A program made the position numbers and the translations under genes. A DNA stretch of 64,000 bases from an uncultured Kangiella sp. (GTDB lineage Bacteria > Pseudomonadota > Gammaproteobacteria > Enterobacterales > Kangiellaceae), in NCBI GenBank assembly GCA_947503345.1, contig CANNCW010000003.1:124001-188000 (forward strand). The letters are read 5' to 3'. A model generated the notes under the pieces. That model worked only from the letters and a program-made list of their open reading frames with translations, was not told the DNA's origin and searched no databases. Positions 52,150-61,937 of this stretch are shown one piece after another. Each line of letters opens with the position of its first letter. Positions within the stretch are counted from its first letter, which is position 1.

Positions 52150-54588
52150 TTATTTTAAATGCTCTTCAAACAAATAATAAATACGCTTATATTCATCTAG
52201 CCAGCTTGATGGTTCGGTAAAACCATGTGGCTCTATTGGATAAATTGCAGTTTCAAAGTATTCTGTCTTTTCAAGCTCAATCAGACGTTGTACCAAACGT
52301 ACTGTATCTTTGAAAAATACATTATCGTCCACCATGCCGTGAGCAATTAATAATGGCTTATTTAAACCTTCAGCAAACTCAATAGGCGAGCTTTTTTCAA
52401 AAGCTTCAGGGTCCACTTCTGGCGTGTTCAAAATATTGGAAGTATAGCCATGATTATAATGTGCCCAATCGGTAACTGGACGCAGAGAAGCGCCTGCTGC
52501 AAATGCTTCTGGCTCTGTAAATAGCGCCATAAAAGTTAAGAAGCCACCATAAGAGCCTCCATAGATCCCAACTTTATCACGTGCAACATTAACATTCTTA
52601 GCAAGCCAATCGGCACCATCACGTAAGTCTACAACCTCAGGTGTACCCATTTGGCGATAGATGGCTGTACGCCAATCGCGGCCATAACCTTTTGACGCTC
52701 TATAATCCATATCTAATACTAGATACCCTTGCCTGGTTAAAAAGGTATGAAACATAAACTCACGAAAATATCCTGACCAACCTTGGTGTGCATTTTGTAA
52801 ATAACCCGCGCCATGAATAAATATTACTGCAGGATATTGCTCTGCTTTTGCCGCATCAAAATCTGCTGGCTTATACAGTCTTGCGTAAATGGGTTGATCC
52901 ACCTGGCTTGATGGAACTTCAATATATTCAGGTTCAACCCAATCAATAGATTTAAATTGTTCCGAAACAGTATTAGTTAATTTTACTGGTGTTTTATCTC
53001 CCGTCATCGAAATATGATAAAGCTCGGCTGGCTTAGTTGCTTCAGAATGACTAATAATTAATTGCTCGCCGTCACGGGACAAACTAAAGCTGTTCATGCC
53101 ACCTAAGTCTGTAACCGCTTCAACTTTATTATTATCAAGGTTTACTCGGTAAATTTCGTATATTCCTGGGTGCTTTTTATTCGCTCGGAAGTATAAATAT
53201 TTATCATTTTCAGACAAACGAACATTGTTTACGATGTAACGTCCTTTTGTCAGGGCTTCAGCTTTTTTACCTTTGGTTAAATACAAATGACTATAGCCAG
53301 TTTCTTCAGAAGTAAAATAAAGGGTTTTATTATCCGCTAGCCATCCAAAGTCATTAAAATCCCAATCATTCACCCAAGCTTGATCGCGCATATGATGCAT
53401 AGTAGTTAATTTATTATCATTAGCGCTCAAACTAACTATCCAACGATCTTTGTTGTCATCGGAATACAACATAAAAGCAACTTTTGAACCATCATTATTC
53501 CAAGAAACGCCACTGTTTGGGATCCAGTCAAAAACTGCCACACCTCTATTACCTTTACGCGCTTCAAAGGGTTTGCCATAACGCTTCGCTGTTTGTCTTT
53601 TGATATCCGCTAGTGGGTCTTCTGAAATTCCTGTTAAATTAGAGAAATCAATTTTAGTTTTAGTATGTTTTTTTAAATCTAACAAAAACAGGGTTTCATC
53701 TTGCGGTTGATATGTGCCGACTAGGGAGCGAACTTTGTCATTTTTTACATAACCATCTTCTGTTACAAATCTCGGCATATTATCGCCTTTGCCTAAAGAT
53801 TTAACTTTCTTGGTTGTACCTAATAGCAAATAACGCCCATTAGGTCCGAGACTTAAGGTTTCAATTTTTACCTTATCTCCTAAATACCAGGTCTTAGAAG
53901 AGTCAACTTCCGTTGAATCCAATAAGTTCTGTTTATGCTCCTCTCGTGCCTGACGATAATCCTGCTGTTTTTGAATGTAGTCAAAATAACGACTTTGCTG
54001 TTTACTTAAATAATTTTCTTTTTTCTTAGCTTTAGGATCAGATGCTAGTTTCAAATCCACTAACTGTTCAACCAGCCCAGTACTCAAGTTTATAGAAAAA
54101 ATATCATTACTTAATCGAAATGCGACTTTAGAGTTACCAATAAATTGCGGGTTAGCTTCTCTATCATTGGTGCGAGTTAATTGTCTTAAGTCGCCACTGG
54201 ATAAATACTTGATCCAAATATCTCCATTACTGCTAAAGGCTTTCAATTCACCATTTGGACTTATCACACCACGACCTTGATCAAGACTAAAGGTATCTTT
54301 ATCGGCCACTTTAGCTAAAGATTTATTTGAGAGCTTTATTTCCCAAGTTTGTTGGTTTGGGGAGCCGTTAATTTTTTGTTGATAAAAAACTGATTGGCCA
54401 TCATCACTAAAGAAAGGGTTTCTCGGTGAATTTCCAATCCAATCTGGATCTGCCATGACTTGCTCTAGGCTTAATTTTGATTTTTCAGAGCCATCTGCAG
54501 CAATGCCATTGTGGGCAGTAAAAAGTGCAACAAAACTACTGACTGTGGAAACTATTACTTTAACGATCGCTTTTCGACTATTGTTCAT
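52150..54588 (-). CDS. Secreted S9-family prolyl peptidase (DPP IV-like)
   Basis: 812 residues. Signal segment at the N-terminus (likely cleaved after GIAA near residue 30), an eight-bladed beta-propeller region (about 60-560) and an alpha/beta-hydrolase domain with the nucleophile in GIYGGSYGGFL, Asp in MVDDNVFF and His in PHGF. It releases dipeptides or short peptides in the periplasm. Monocistronic. Together with the M28 peptidase upstream and divergent from it, it fits a protein-degrading lifestyle. Confidence 0.93.
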   Translation of the reverse strand: MNNSRKAIVKVIVSTVSSFVALFTAHNGIAADGSEKSKLSLEQVMADPDWIGNSPRNPFFSDDGQSVFYQQKINGSPNQQTWEIKLSNKSLAKVADKDTFSLDQGRGVISPNGELKAFSSNGDIWIKYLSSGDLRQLTRTNDREANPQFIGNSKVAFRLSNDIFSINLSTGLVEQLVDLKLASDPKAKKKENYLSKQQSRYFDYIQKQQDYRQAREEHKQNLLDSTEVDSSKTWYLGDKVKIETLSLGPNGRYLLLGTTKKVKSLGKGDNMPRFVTEDGYVKNDKVRSLVGTYQPQDETLFLLDLKKHTKTKIDFSNLTGISEDPLADIKRQTAKRYGKPFEARKGNRGVAVFDWIPNSGVSWNNDGSKVAFMLYSDDNKDRWIVSLSANDNKLTTMHHMRDQAWVNDWDFNDFGWLADNKTLYFTSEETGYSHLYLTKGKKAEALTKGRYIVNNVRLSENDKYLYFRANKKHPGIYEIYRVNLDNNKVEAVTDLGGMNSFSLSRDGEQLIISHSEATKPAELYHISMTGDKTPVKLTNTVSEQFKSIDWVEPEYIEVPSSQVDQPIYARLYKPADFDAAKAEQYPAVIFIHGAGYLQNAHQGWSGYFREFMFHTFLTRQGYLVLDMDYRASKGYGRDWRTAIYRQMGTPEVVDLRDGADWLAKNVNVARDKVGIYGGSYGGFLTFMALFTEPEAFAAGASLRPVTDWAHYNHGYTSNILNTPEVDPEAFEKSSPIEFAEGLNKPLLIAHGMVDDNVFFKDTVRLVQRLIELEKTEYFETAIYPIEPHGFTEPSSWLDEYKRIYYLFEEHLK

Positions 54589-54770
54589 ACTGAATCTCTA
54601 TGGATAAATTTAGCTAATAATAACGGTTGAGATAGCAGTCAGCTTACTAAGCAGGCTTTTCTTGTCAAGCTTTCCAGCCTAGTTACTGCTTAAATCAAAT
54701 CCGTTTGAGATTTTATTTAGTCCTCAGTAAGATAAGCGTCTAATTTTAATTCACAACCCTAGAGCCAATT

Positions 54771-56480
54771 ATGACAAATAAAATGATTGCCCAAGGTGTT
54801 AGCTTAGTTTTGGGAGCAAGCCTTTTAATCGCTTGCGAAAGAGCTGAAGAAACGAAAGCTGAAGCACCTGCCGAAACAACAACTGTAGCAGAAGCACCTC
54901 AAGCGGCCCCTGTCACTAATAACTTCGAAGACGTATATAACGGCTTTGACACCGACTTTTATAAAGCCAATGTTAAAGTTTTAGCTTCTGATGATTTCAC
55001 TGGCCGTGAACCAGCCACCGAAGGCGGAAAAAAAACCACAGACTTTATCACCGACGCCTTCAAGCAAGCGGGTTTAAAGCCAGGCAATGGCGATAGCTAT
55101 TTGCAAACGGTTCCATTAATTAGCATTGAAGCAGATGCCAATATGGAATTAACCCTTGGTAACACTAAGTTGAAATACTTTGATGAGTTTGTTGCGGGCA
55201 CCAGTAAATCAGTGGAAAGCGTTGAGCTTAAAGACTCAGAGTTGGTCTTTGTGGGTTATGGCGTTGTCGCACCTGAATATGGCTGGAATGACTATGAAGG
55301 CGTTGACATGAAAGGGAAAACTGCGGTTATTTTAGTGAATGACCCTGGTTTCATGACTGAAGATCCTGAGTTATTCCAAGGTCGGACTATGACTTATTAC
55401 GGCCGTTGGACCTATAAATATGAAGAAGCTGGACGACAAGGTGCGGCGGGAGCAATCATTGTTCACGATACAGCGCCAGCTTCTTATGGTTGGGGCGTGG
55501 TTTCTAACAGCTGGTCAGGCGCACAATATCAGTTAGCGGATGCTGGTGATGAACCAAAACCTGATGTCGAAGCTTGGATCACATTAGAGCAAGCTAAAAC
55601 AATGTTCGAGCGCTCGGGTTTAGACTTTGAAAAAGAACAAGCTAAAGCACTTACTCGTGAGTTTGCTCCAGTAGAGTTGAATCAAACTGCCTCGGTGGCC
55701 TTCACTAATACCATTAAACGTTCTGAGTCTTCTAATGTGGTCGCCACTTTAGAAGGAACTGAAATGCCAGAAGAGCATGTTATCTACATGGGTCATTGGG
55801 ATCATCTTGGCCTAAAATCTCATTTTGAAGGTGACCAAATTTTTAATGGCGCGGTTGATAATGCTACCGGTATTTCCGGCATTATTAGCATTGCAAATGC
55901 ATTTAATCAGTTAAATATAAAACCAAAGCGTTCTGTGACTTTTATGGCATTAACAGCAGAAGAACAAGGGTTATTAGGTTCAAAGTATTATGCTGCTAAT
56001 CCAACTGTTGCAACAAAAAATATTGTTGGAGCCTTCAACATCGACAGTATGAATGTTAGTGGTCGAGTAAAAGATTTAACCGTTGTCGGTTTTGGTAAAT
56101 CTGAACTTGAGCAATACGTAACTAAAGCTGCGCTTCGCCAAGATAGAACTACCAAAGTTGAAGCTGATCCAAGTCGTGGTGGATATTACCGCTCTGATCA
56201 CTTTAGTTTAGCAAAAAAAGGTGTTCCTGCAATTTTTGCTGGCGGTGGTTCAGAGTTTCTTGAAGAAGATAAAGCACAAGCAGAAAAGTGGAATCAGCTA
56301 CGCGGAAAATGTTATCACCAACTTTGTGATGAATATCAAGAAGACTGGGCATGGGATGCGGCATTACAAGATGTTAAAATCTTATTTGAAGCAGGTTATT
56401 TATTAAGTATCGATGATAAATATCCTAATTGGTATAAAGGAACTGAATTTAAAGCTATACGCGATAAAGACAGAGAATAG
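54771..56480 (+). CDS. M28-family zinc aminopeptidase lipoprotein
   Basis: 569 residues. Lipobox LLIAC (Cys22), an Ala/Glu/Thr-rich linker, a PA domain insert (VFVGYGVVAPEYGWNDYEG, VILVNDPG) and the M28 core: zinc ligands in GHWDHLG, VDNATG, catalytic Glu in TAEEQGLLG, Asp in NIDSMN and His in RSDHFSL. It removes N-terminal residues from peptides at the cell surface or periplasm. Divergent from the S9 peptidase gene, with a terminator 15 bp after the stop. Confidence 0.93.
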   Translation: MTNKMIAQGVSLVLGASLLIACERAEETKAEAPAETTTVAEAPQAAPVTNNFEDVYNGFDTDFYKANVKVLASDDFTGREPATEGGKKTTDFITDAFKQAGLKPGNGDSYLQTVPLISIEADANMELTLGNTKLKYFDEFVAGTSKSVESVELKDSELVFVGYGVVAPEYGWNDYEGVDMKGKTAVILVNDPGFMTEDPELFQGRTMTYYGRWTYKYEEAGRQGAAGAIIVHDTAPASYGWGVVSNSWSGAQYQLADAGDEPKPDVEAWITLEQAKTMFERSGLDFEKEQAKALTREFAPVELNQTASVAFTNTIKRSESSNVVATLEGTEMPEEHVIYMGHWDHLGLKSHFEGDQIFNGAVDNATGISGIISIANAFNQLNIKPKRSVTFMALTAEEQGLLGSKYYAANPTVATKNIVGAFNIDSMNVSGRVKDLTVVGFGKSELEQYVTKAALRQDRTTKVEADPSRGGYYRSDHFSLAKKGVPAIFAGGGSEFLEEDKAQAEKWNQLRGKCYHQLCDEYQEDWAWDAALQDVKILFEAGYLLSIDDKYPNWYKGTEFKAIRDKDRE

Positions 56481-56493
56481 AATATCAGCTTTT

Positions 56494-56521
56494 AAAGAGC
56501 ACTTAAGGTGCTCTTTTTTTA
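56494..56521 (+). terminator. Terminator of the M28 peptidase gene
   Basis: AAGAGCAC, a 5-nt loop, then GTGCTCTT followed by six to seven T. Confidence 0.85.
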
Positions 56522-56589
56522 TTTCCAAGATTTGCGAAATGACCTTCCAGTCAGTAGGATATTGAGAGGGGATACACAGGGAAAGTTGA

Positions 56590-58248
56590 ATGAAAATTAT
56601 TTTTAATATAATTGTGCTATGGCTGGCTATTGCTAATAGCAATGGGCTTTGGGCTAATAGTTTTGAAATAACCGAACTACCTTTCAAATTGGAAGGTGAT
56701 TGGCAATTATGTGTAAAGAAAGAACTGCTCTCACCACCTGACTGCACTACTCATAATGTACCTGAGAATATTGAGTTTGCTTTCCCAGATTTTGATGGCT
56801 TCTTGACCTATCGTAGCCATTTCACATTACCAAAAGAATTAGCAAACCAGCCCCTAGGGATTTACATAGAAAGCATCCGCGATGCTGATGAAATTTACGT
56901 TAACAGTGTGTTTATAGATAGTACAGGTAAATTAGCACCAGACTTTGAAAAGGCCAACTTACATTCTAGACATTACTTTATTCCAAATAATATTTTAAAA
57001 ACTTCCCAAAAGAACTCTATTGAAATTATTGTTTATAATCATGCACGGTTTGGAGGAATAGTCGCATCTGCTCCAGTGCTAGATACTGCAAAAAATATTT
57101 CTAATCAATTAATGAGAAAAAATAGCTTTATCATGTTCTACATGGGGATCTTTTTTATAATATCGATAATACAAATATTTTATTTTGTAGCTCAAAGAAA
57201 TCATAAAGAACACCTTTATTTTGCACTCTTTAGTCTATTGACTGTTTTACATCTTTACACTTTTTCTAATTTCCCAGTAGCAAGCGGTGCAAGTTTAAAT
57301 TTCAATTTTAGCCTTAGTATTTTCTTATTTGCAGCTCTAACCATATTATTCTTCCTATTCATTAATTCTTTTTTCCACAAAAGAATCAATACTTTATATA
57401 AGGTCGTTATCAGTGTATTGGCCATTGGAGCTCTAGTACAAGTCACAATCTTGCCATTAAACTATGTTTATCATCAGGTTACGTTAATCCATATTATTAC
57501 ATTCATTTTCCTTGGCCCCTATTATTTTTGGCTCTTCTACCAATCTATTAAAGAAAAAATCCCCTATGCTAAAACCATAGCTCTAGTTTCTTCTTTACAT
57601 ATATTTGCTGCAGTTACCGATATGCTGATTGATATGCAGTTATTATCTCCACTAATTTCTGGAATTGCAGGTTTGATATCACCGATTACTTTAATGCTGT
57701 TATTTATCACAGTTAGCTTAGTGCTAACTCATAGGCATTGGTTGTATTATCGTCATGCTACTTATGATTTCTTAACCGATGCTTTGCGCCGTTCAGCTTT
57801 CATCGAAAGATTAACTGAAGAAATCCCTCGCAGCCAACGCCTTAAAGAACCTCTAATGGTTGCGTTGTTAGATATCGATAACTTCAAAATCATTAACGAT
57901 AATTACAATCATAGTGCTGGCGATAAAGTTCTCGTGGAGCTAGTGAAACGAACTCGTAAGTTATTACGAGAATTTGATTTACTAGGACGCTATGGTGGCG
58001 ATGAATTTTGTATTGCAGCAAGTGTAGCAAACACGGCGGATGCGATTAAATTATTAAAACGCATTCAAAATAACATTCACAATGAAAAAATTCAGATCAA
58101 TGATGACACAGCAATCCACGTTTCCATCACTATTGGTGCCTATGTTGCCGATCCAAATTCAGATTTTCATCCAGAAGTATTAATCTCTGAAGCCGACAAA
58201 GTATTAGTTAAGGGTAAGATAAATCAAAAAGGTAAAGTTCATATTTAA
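56590..58248 (+). CDS. Membrane diguanylate cyclase (7TMR-DISM + GGDEF)
   Basis: 552 residues. Signal peptide, a periplasmic beta-rich domain (about 25-165, 7TMR-DISMED2-like), seven membrane helices (about 180-385) and a C-terminal GGDEF domain with the intact RYGGDEF active site. The inhibitory I-site (REFD, five residues before GGDEF) is present, so product feedback by c-di-GMP is expected. It makes c-di-GMP in response to a periplasmic ligand, probably a carbohydrate. The start is followed by a hydrophobic MKIIFNIIVLWLAIA. Confidence 0.93.
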   Translation: MKIIFNIIVLWLAIANSNGLWANSFEITELPFKLEGDWQLCVKKELLSPPDCTTHNVPENIEFAFPDFDGFLTYRSHFTLPKELANQPLGIYIESIRDADEIYVNSVFIDSTGKLAPDFEKANLHSRHYFIPNNILKTSQKNSIEIIVYNHARFGGIVASAPVLDTAKNISNQLMRKNSFIMFYMGIFFIISIIQIFYFVAQRNHKEHLYFALFSLLTVLHLYTFSNFPVASGASLNFNFSLSIFLFAALTILFFLFINSFFHKRINTLYKVVISVLAIGALVQVTILPLNYVYHQVTLIHIITFIFLGPYYFWLFYQSIKEKIPYAKTIALVSSLHIFAAVTDMLIDMQLLSPLISGIAGLISPITLMLLFITVSLVLTHRHWLYYRHATYDFLTDALRRSAFIERLTEEIPRSQRLKEPLMVALLDIDNFKIINDNYNHSAGDKVLVELVKRTRKLLREFDLLGRYGGDEFCIAASVANTADAIKLLKRIQNNIHNEKIQINDDTAIHVSITIGAYVADPNSDFHPEVLISEADKVLVKGKINQKGKVHI

Positions 58249-58260
58249 CCATTTTAAATT

Positions 58261-59052
58261 TTATGTCACTTTGGCTTTTTTAATTATTTTCGCAAACAAT
58301 TTAGGGAAAAAACGTTTTAAATAGACCGCATAAGTTTCTTTCCCTCCAATATATGCTTCATCTTTACCTTTCATGTAAGCTTTAATTATTTTTCTTGCGC
58401 AGACATTAGGCTCCATTCCATTAAGCTGAGCATCATCCATACTATTCTGTTCTGTCCCGTCTGCTAACAAGGCTTTATAAGTCAAATTTGTCTTAATAAA
58501 GCCTGGATAAATCGTTGTAAATTGTAAGCTTTTAGATTGAACTTCCGCTCTTAAACTATCCATATAAGCAGTTATTGCATGTTTGGACGCTGCATAAGCC
58601 GAGCGCAAAGGCGTTGTAAATTTACCTACTAGACTACTAATGGTTATTACTCCCGACCTTTCTCCACCTCTTAAGTAAGGTAATATTGCTTGCGTTAAAG
58701 CAACCGTACCAAAATAGTTCACTTCCATAATTTGCCTATGAACCAATAAACTTGTTTCCATTAATAAAGAGCGCTGACTTACTCCTGCATTATTTATTAA
58801 CAAATCCAAACTTTCGTGTGGTCCCAAGATGTCTTTCGCCAATTGTTCAAACTCACTACTTTGCATTAGATCCAAAGCAACTATTTGATGCGACTCTGAG
58901 TTTGTACAATTTTTCTTTACTGTCTCTAGCGCTTCTTGTCTTCTTGCTGACAAGATCAACCTTGCCCCTTCTTTAGCTAACTCATACGCCAAAGCCTCAC
59001 CAATACCCGAAGAAGCTCCAGTTATCCAGACTAATTTATCCTTGAATTGCAT
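58261..59052 (-). CDS. Short-chain dehydrogenase/reductase
   Basis: 263-residue SDR: TGASSGIGEALA cofactor loop, NNAGVSQ, catalytic Ser in ISSLVG and the YAASK pair. The C-terminal tail is hydrophobic/basic (KRFFPKLFAKIIKKAK), as in membrane-associated DHRS7-like SDRs. It reduces an unknown carbonyl substrate. Convergent with the cyclase gene, 12 bp apart, and divergent from glutamate dehydrogenase. Confidence 0.88.
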   Translation of the reverse strand: MQFKDKLVWITGASSGIGEALAYELAKEGARLILSARRQEALETVKKNCTNSESHQIVALDLMQSSEFEQLAKDILGPHESLDLLINNAGVSQRSLLMETSLLVHRQIMEVNYFGTVALTQAILPYLRGGERSGVITISSLVGKFTTPLRSAYAASKHAITAYMDSLRAEVQSKSLQFTTIYPGFIKTNLTYKALLADGTEQNSMDDAQLNGMEPNVCARKIIKAYMKGKDEAYIGGKETYAVYLKRFFPKLFAKIIKKAKVT

Positions 59053-59186
59053 AACTTAAATTAAACAAATTAATGAAGCTTATTTATACTTTAAATCCAT
59101 TGCTCCGACCACTGTTAATTGCTTTATAGTCGAACCTCAACATGGTATAAATACGCCAGTTTTTACAAGAACAACAAGGATCAACT

Positions 59187-60476
59187 ATGTCAGATCAAAT
59201 TTTCCAAGATGCACTTGCCCGCGTTCGTAAAATTGGTGAAAGTGCAAATGTAAGCCCTGAAGTTATTGAGTCTTTAATGCACCCAATGCGTACTATGACG
59301 GCCTCATTGCCTGTACGAATGGACGATGGTTCCACCCAATATTTCACTGGTTATCGTTGCCGTTATAACAATGCTTTAGGCCCAACAAAAGGTGGTATCC
59401 GCTTTCACCCAGATGTGAATTTGGCTGAAGTTCAAGCCCTAGCACTTTGGATGAGCATAAAATGTGCTGTTGTTGGCTTACCTTATGGTGGTGGTAAAGG
59501 TGGCGTCACAGTTGATCCAAAGCAACTATCCAATATGGAACTAGAGCGTCTATCCCGTTCATACGTGCGCCAAATGGCTGATGTGATCAGTCCTGAGCGT
59601 GATATTCCTGCTCCAGACGTATATACCAATGAAAGAATCATGGGTTGGATGATGGACGAATACGAAGCCATTACTCGAAAAAAAGCACCTGGTGTTATCA
59701 CTGGTAAACCATTAAGTCTTGGTGGAAGTGTTGGTCGTGACGATGCAACCGGTCGTGGTGCTTATATGTGTATTCTTGAGCTAGAAAAGAAACACAACTG
59801 GAATCCTGCTGACATTACTGTTTCTGTTCAAGGTTTTGGTAATGGCGGCTATCACGCCGCTCGATTATTACACGAGCGTGGGTATAAGATTGTAGCCATC
59901 AGTGATTCAAGAGGCGGTATCTACTCCAAAAACGGATTTGATGTACCTAGTATTTACGAAGAAAAGCAACGCTCTCGTCAAGTTAAAGCCGTTTATTGTG
60001 ATCAATCGGTTTGCGAGCAAGTTGAACACCAGCCTATTAGTAACGAAGAGCTACTAGAGTTGGATGTTGATATTTTAATCCCAGCAGCGTTAGATGGCGT
60101 TATTGGTACTCACAATATCGATAACATTAAAGCTAACTACATTGTAGAAGTTGCTAATGGTCCTGTGCTTTCAGATGTTGACGATGTATTACACGAGAAA
60201 GGGATCCACGTAGTACCAGATGTATTAGCTAATGCCGGCGGTGTTACGGTTTCATATTTCGAATGGGTACAAAATCGTTCTGGTTATGCTTGGGATTTAT
60301 CTGATGTGCATGAGCGTCTTGGCAAAATCATGTCAAAAGCCTTCAATGAAATTTGGGATCTGGCGCAAGCCGAAGGTCGTAGCATGCGTAATGCTGCCTA
60401 CACAGTAGCGATGAGACGCATTGGAGAAGCCATTGAGGCTCACGGAACTCGTGATTACTTTAATGCTGAGCAATAA
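59187..60476 (+). CDS. Glutamate dehydrogenase (Glu/Leu/Phe/Val family)
   Basis: 429 residues catalysing reversible oxidative deamination of glutamate to 2-oxoglutarate. Substrate-site segments GPTKGGIRFHPDV and LPYGGGKGGV with the catalytic Lys, PAPDVYTNERIMGWMMDEY, the dinucleotide fold GFGNGGYHAARLL, and ANAGGVTVSYFEWVQN are all present. The Asp in VAISDSRGG at the end of the second strand favours NAD over NADP. ATG with AAGGA. Monocistronic, terminator downstream. Confidence 0.94.
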   Translation: MSDQIFQDALARVRKIGESANVSPEVIESLMHPMRTMTASLPVRMDDGSTQYFTGYRCRYNNALGPTKGGIRFHPDVNLAEVQALALWMSIKCAVVGLPYGGGKGGVTVDPKQLSNMELERLSRSYVRQMADVISPERDIPAPDVYTNERIMGWMMDEYEAITRKKAPGVITGKPLSLGGSVGRDDATGRGAYMCILELEKKHNWNPADITVSVQGFGNGGYHAARLLHERGYKIVAISDSRGGIYSKNGFDVPSIYEEKQRSRQVKAVYCDQSVCEQVEHQPISNEELLELDVDILIPAALDGVIGTHNIDNIKANYIVEVANGPVLSDVDDVLHEKGIHVVPDVLANAGGVTVSYFEWVQNRSGYAWDLSDVHERLGKIMSKAFNEIWDLAQAEGRSMRNAAYTVAMRRIGEAIEAHGTRDYFNAEQ

Positions 60477-60502
60477 ACCTTAGAGTTAATTGCATATCCA
60501 TT

Positions 60503-60530
60503 AAAAAGCCACCTAATAAGGTGGCTTTTT
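60503..60530. terminator. Bidirectional terminator
   Basis: AAAAAGCCACCT, a short loop, then AGGTGGCTTTTT. It serves glutamate dehydrogenase and the convergent gcvA. Confidence 0.85.
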
Positions 60531-60549
60531 ACTTCTACAAATATAAAGT

Positions 60550-61455
60550 TTAATAAAAAACTTCATCTTCAGAATCGTCATTAACCTTCGATAACAACCA
60601 TTCTCTAAATGCAACAATCTTAGGACGATCATGTGAATTTTCGGGACAAACTAAATCGTAAGAGAAGCCACTATCAACCACAATATCAAAAGGTGCCACT
60701 AATCGGCCAGATTCTAAGTCCATTTGCGACAAAACGCTATGTCCCATGGCAACGCCTTGCCCATGGCGGGCCGCTTGTAAAACCATACCCGAATGGCTAA
60801 AGACAGTACCACGATCCATATCAATACCTTCAATGTCCGCGTGCTTTAACCAACTTTTCCACTCATCGGTAGAGATATCATGGAGTAAGGTATGATTTTT
60901 CAGCTCATTTGGATCTGAAAGAGGCTTATCCTCCAATAACTGTGGTGAACATACTGGCATTAAATGCTCTTCAAATAACCTATCAGCAATTAAATTATCG
61001 TAATCGCCTTTACCATAATAAATAGCTACATCAACATCTTCACGAACAAAATCCACTTCGGTATCTGAGGCTTTTATTCGAACATCAATATCAGGATATA
61101 GTTCATTAAACTCAGCTAATCTTGGAACCAGCCAAAGAGTAGCAAAGGTTGGAATAACGCTGACCGTTAATGAGCCGGTTGCACCTTTCGCTTTTACTTG
61201 CTCAGTAGCATTGACTAATTTTTCGAATACGTCACGGATTTTGGGCCAATATAATTGGCCTTCATCGGTTAAAAGCAATTTACGATTACGACGAATAAAC
61301 AGTTGAACGCCTAAAAATTCTTCTAATCCTTTGATTTGATGACTAATGGCCGCTTGTGTCACAAACAACTCTTCAGCGGCTTTAGTAAAACTTAAATGTC
61401 GAGCGGCAACTTCAAATGCTCGAAGACTGTTCAGAGGGGGTAGTTTTCTTGGCAT
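60550..61455 (-). CDS. gcvA: LysR-type regulator GcvA
   Basis: 301 residues with the GcvA N-terminus (LPPLNSLRAFEVAARHLSFTKAAEELFVTQAAISHQIKGLE is split over about residues 6-46) and an effector domain with HDISTDEWKSWL. In E. coli GcvA controls the glycine cleavage operon and the divergent small RNA gcvB. Here a 482-bp spacer upstream holds a possible small RNA. The acidic C-terminus (DDSEDEVFY) is unusual. Confidence 0.88.
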   Translation of the reverse strand: MPRKLPPLNSLRAFEVAARHLSFTKAAEELFVTQAAISHQIKGLEEFLGVQLFIRRNRKLLLTDEGQLYWPKIRDVFEKLVNATEQVKAKGATGSLTVSVIPTFATLWLVPRLAEFNELYPDIDVRIKASDTEVDFVREDVDVAIYYGKGDYDNLIADRLFEEHLMPVCSPQLLEDKPLSDPNELKNHTLLHDISTDEWKSWLKHADIEGIDMDRGTVFSHSGMVLQAARHGQGVAMGHSVLSQMDLESGRLVAPFDIVVDSGFSYDLVCPENSHDRPKIVAFREWLLSKVNDDSEDEVFY

Positions 61456-61766
61456 AGTCTCTCCTAGGCCTATTATTTATTAGTTTTTTTAATCCTAACC
61501 ATTAAAATATATCGTTTGAAGCTGGTCAAACTTCTGTATAAAATTTGCACTAAGTTAGAGGTTAGCGATTGAATCAAACTCTAAAGCCATGTTCTTCAAG
61601 GCTTTGAAGATGATTGAATTTAACGCCCCAAGTCATTTGTGCATTAATCATTAGCCATTTTGACAAAGATTAACCTCTAAGATCAAATGTTTTATTAAGT
61701 TTTTTTATCTATTTGATGATTCTTAATGCATTTGAAACTGGTCAGATTGTTTTGTTTTATAGGGAT

Positions 61767-61903
61767 ATTGTAGTTAGTTAGGTTGTTTTTCATATAGATT
61801 GACTCCTTTAATTGGCGAAACTGACATTAGTGATACCTACCCCCATTTGGTTTTATGTTCAGATTGCTAATAATACGGCTTGCAACTTGCAAGCCTTTTT
61901 TTT
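61767..61903 (+). ncRNA. Candidate GcvB-like small RNA
   Basis: A possible promoter (TTGAAA at 61732, 17 bp, TTTTAT at 61755) and a strong terminator ending at 61903 bracket about 137 nt divergent from gcvA, the genomic position of gcvB in enterobacteria. The start is G/U-rich (ATTGTAGTTAGTTAGGTTG), as is the GcvB target-binding region. The enterobacterial sequence itself is not recognised. It could instead be a leader or attenuator of ctlX. Confidence 0.35.
61877..61903 (+). terminator. Intrinsic terminator upstream of ctlX
   Basis: GGCTTGCA, 3-nt loop, TGCAAGCC, then eight T. It lies 35 bp before the ctlX ATG and has no protein gene upstream on its strand, so it must end a non-coding or leader transcript. 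Confidence 0.8.
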
Positions 61904-61937
61904 ATCTTGCAATTATGTTCCTTTATTCAACTTTTCA

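Larger units (their letters stand above)
61456..61937. other. Long gcvA-ctlX spacer
   Basis: 482 bp without a convincing gene. It holds the gcvA promoter region, a G/U-rich stretch (61742-61792) and an intrinsic terminator (61877-61903) on the plus strand 35 bp before ctlX. Confidence 0.6.
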
